Shown: piece by piece, positions 5,836-7,216 of the stretch
Layout: each line of letters starts with the position of its first letter
Position numbering within the stretch: the first letter of the stretch is position 1
Notes under the pieces: model-generated
Told to the model about the DNA's origin: nothing
The model's input: only the letters and a program-made list of their open reading frames with translations
The model's database searches: none
Translations under genes and position numbers: made by a program
Source: Bacteroidales bacterium
GTDB taxonomy: Bacteria; Bacteroidota; Bacteroidia; Bacteroidales; F082
Assembly (NCBI GenBank): GCA_900771045.1
Contig: CAAGMM010000117.1
Coordinates: 1-7,216 of the forward strand
Length of the DNA: 7,216 bases
Direction of reading: 5' to 3'

Positions 5836-7080
5836 ATGAAAAAAATCCTGATTTTGATTATGACGATAAGCAGCATCGGAGCTTTCGCCCAAAAAACCGT
5901 CGTCACAGGCAACATCGGCGTTGAGAATGTGAACATATCCGTTGCCGGAACGCCTTATGGGACAGCCTCCGACGCAAAAGGCGACTACGAGCTTCTCCTT
6001 TTCGGCAAAGGCAAAGCCATAGAACTCCTTTTTACCTGCATCGGCTACCGCGACACATTGGTTGTTATTACTCCGAAAACGCTTCAAAATGACACAGTTA
6101 GGATTAGCTTCAAGATGAAACGCATGAGCTACATGCTCGACGAAGCCTTTGTCTCATCTGAAAAAGTGGTCAGATACAAGGTGCCCAAATACGTGCTGAT
6201 GGACTTTGAGATTGTTGACGACAAAGTGATGATGCTCCAGCGAAAGGACGGCTCCACAAAAGATTTTCGAATTCTCGTGACAGACATACTTTTCAACGCC
6301 GTTGACACCATCCCGATTGCGAGAAACTATAAGCCCGAGAGCCTTCATGCGGACTGCTTAGGACAATGCCAAATCGTTTGCCAAGACAGTGTCTATCAGG
6401 TTGTCGGCGGCGAAAAAGGCTATCGCGTCGGATTTCCGAGTGAAAGGAAACATTATTTTGAGGTTATGCAAAACAGTCTTTTCTTTACTGAAAAATATCT
6501 TTACTACAAGCAGGCAAACACGGACATCTACTCCGACTTGTTTTTTCGCGTGAACCTTGAAAGCAAGGAATCGGAATGTGTTTTCAGGAACATTGACGAA
6601 AAATCGCGAAAAGAGTATTTCGATGAAATGAATTTTTATAGCAAGCACCCAATTGGGCACGGCCCTACGCTTGAGGAGTGGTCAGTTTTTCTTCAAAAAG
6701 CATGGATTCACCCAAAGCCCGCCTTCTTGTTCGCCCAAGGCGACACCCTCGTGTTTTTCAATCATTCAAACCAAACCATAGAACGTTACGATGAGAGTTT
6801 AAAACTTTTGGGAAAATGCGACATCTCCTATCCGACGAAAAAGGAGTTCTGGCGATACAAAATTTTCCACGACGCGGCTTTTGGCAGGTACTACACCATT
6901 TTTGGGACAACGCTTAACGAGATAGACATTTACAAAGGCACGACGACACCGAAAGTCGAAGCGAACCAATGGACAAGCAATAAGATTGTCATTTACAAAG
7001 GACTGCTTTTCACCCTAAAACGCAAAATCGACAGCGGCGGAACCTGGGTTTCATACATCGACCGGGTGAAAATAGAATAA
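5836..7080 (+). CDS. Secreted protein with carboxypeptidase-regulatory-like domain and beta-rich C-terminal region
   Basis: A 414-residue protein whose exact family I do not recognise. Residues 1-18 form a type I signal peptide (KK, hydrophobic core, AFA before Q19); there is no lipobox cysteine, so it is probably periplasmic or secreted. Residues about 22-105 form a CarboxypepD_reg-like beta-sandwich: VTGNIGVENVNISVAGT, GTASDAKGDYELL, LLFTCIGYRD and a closing YMLDEAFVSS that recalls the LDEVVV end of this domain in SusC-type receptors. The usual first loop (DENGxPLPG) is shortened. No TonB plug or barrel follows. Residues about 115-414 show recurring beta-strand pairs (FEIVDDKVMMLQRK, KIVIYKGLLFTLKRK) that suggest a propeller-like fold (inference). 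The start is the first ATG after the tRNA-Val trailer; no Shine-Dalgarno or promoter is clear. It stands alone between two tRNA genes. Confidence 0.85.
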   Translation: MKKILILIMTISSIGAFAQKTVVTGNIGVENVNISVAGTPYGTASDAKGDYELLLFGKGKAIELLFTCIGYRDTLVVITPKTLQNDTVRISFKMKRMSYMLDEAFVSSEKVVRYKVPKYVLMDFEIVDDKVMMLQRKDGSTKDFRILVTDILFNAVDTIPIARNYKPESLHADCLGQCQIVCQDSVYQVVGGEKGYRVGFPSERKHYFEVMQNSLFFTEKYLYYKQANTDIYSDLFFRVNLESKESECVFRNIDEKSRKEYFDEMNFYSKHPIGHGPTLEEWSVFLQKAWIHPKPAFLFAQGDTLVFFNHSNQTIERYDESLKLLGKCDISYPTKKEFWRYKIFHDAAFGRYYTIFGTTLNEIDIYKGTTTPKVEANQWTSNKIVIYKGLLFTLKRKIDSGGTWVSYIDRVKIE

Positions 7081-7115
7081 ATAAAGACGGTGCCGTTGTG
7101 TGTGATTCAATGCCT

Positions 7116-7190
7116 GAAAAAACATATACGCCGATTTTGCACCGATTCCATAATGAATTTCGGCGCAAACCGGTGATTTTTCAGCTATTG
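7116..7190 (-). repeat. tRNA-trailing repeat, copy 2 (after the edge tRNA), with hairpin
   Basis: This is the counterpart of the repeat after tRNA-Val, in inverted orientation. From the tRNA 3' end it reads CTGA (7184-7181), CCGGTTTGCGCC (7172-7161), the core TCGGTGCAAAATCGGCGTA (7145-7127) and T6 (7122-7117). On the minus strand TTTGCGCCGA (7169-7160) pairs with TCGGTGCAAA (7145-7136) including one G-U. TTC/GAA extends it inwards and CCG/CGG outwards, with small bulges. About 9 bases separate the hairpin from the T-run, more than in a standard terminator. Copy 1 keeps only part of this pairing (CGCC/GGCG). Confidence 0.7.
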
Positions 7191-7216
7191 TGGAGGTTAC
7201 CGGACTCGAACCGGCC
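7191..7216 (-). tRNA. tRNA, 3' part only (cut by the window edge)
   Basis: The minus strand shows the end of a tRNA. The T arm is GCCGG-TTCGAGT-CCGGT (7215-7199, one G-U pair), then the acceptor 3' strand AACCTCC (7198-7192) and discriminator A (7191). The missing 5' acceptor strand should read about GGAGGTT. The anticodon lies outside the window, so the amino acid cannot be assigned. CCA is not encoded. Its 3' end faces the exported-protein gene. Confidence 0.85.

Noticed and set aside
5628..5924. Open frame running through tRNA-Val into the exported-protein gene
   Set aside because: It starts inside the tRNA promoter, translates the tRNA itself and overlaps the start of the real gene in another frame.
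7083..7098. Possible terminator ACGG-TG-CCGT after the exported-protein gene
   Set aside because: The stem is only four to five pairs and is followed by GTGTGTG with no T-run.
1..7216. CRISPR array, insertion sequence or phage genes
   Set aside because: No regularly spaced repeats, no transposase or integrase domains and no terminal repeats with target duplication were found. The tRNA trailers only hint at possible past integration.

Overview
The window reads as the end of a short-read contig from a member of the Bacteroidota, most likely Bacteroidales. Support comes from the RpoD tail (LTRERVRQIKEKAIRRLK, then SRSKILKSYLG), the TAnnTTTG promoter boxes in front of two tRNA genes, the near absence of Shine-Dalgarno sequences, and a secreted protein with a carboxypeptidase-regulatory-like domain of the type common in this phylum. 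Bases 1-35 are not genomic: they match the Illumina Read 1 adapter.

Layout. Positions 36-411 hold the 3' end of rpoD (+). A strong two-way terminator (446-482) separates it from the convergent infB. On the minus strand, transcribed leftwards, lie tRNA-Gln(TTG) (5446-5516), an intrinsic terminator (5398-5431), rimP (4929-5390), nusA (3667-4908) and infB (502-3576). This is the classic transcription/translation operon: ribosome maturation factor, transcription elongation/termination factor, and initiation factor IF-2. As in the metY-rimP-nusA-infB operon of E. coli, a tRNA gene heads it. A terminator right after the tRNA means operon transcripts must either read through it or start at a promoter I cannot see.

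Right part. A divergent tRNA-Val(TAC) (5644-5718, +) has its own TAACTTTG box. It is followed by a gene for a 414-residue exported protein with a CarboxypepD_reg-like N-terminal domain and a repetitive beta-rich remainder (5836-7080, +). The 3' end of another tRNA (7191-7216, -) enters at the window edge.

The most unusual structure is a sequence of about 70 bp that follows both tRNA-Val and the edge tRNA, starting right at their 3' ends and therefore in opposite orientations. Both copies carry a 19-bp core, TCGGyGCAAAATCGGCGyA, followed by a T-run. The pair brackets the exported-protein gene. It may be a tRNA trailer/terminator family, a remnant of integrase attachment sites, or a dispersed repeat; the sequence alone cannot decide. 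The rest of the window is ordinary core-genome content.
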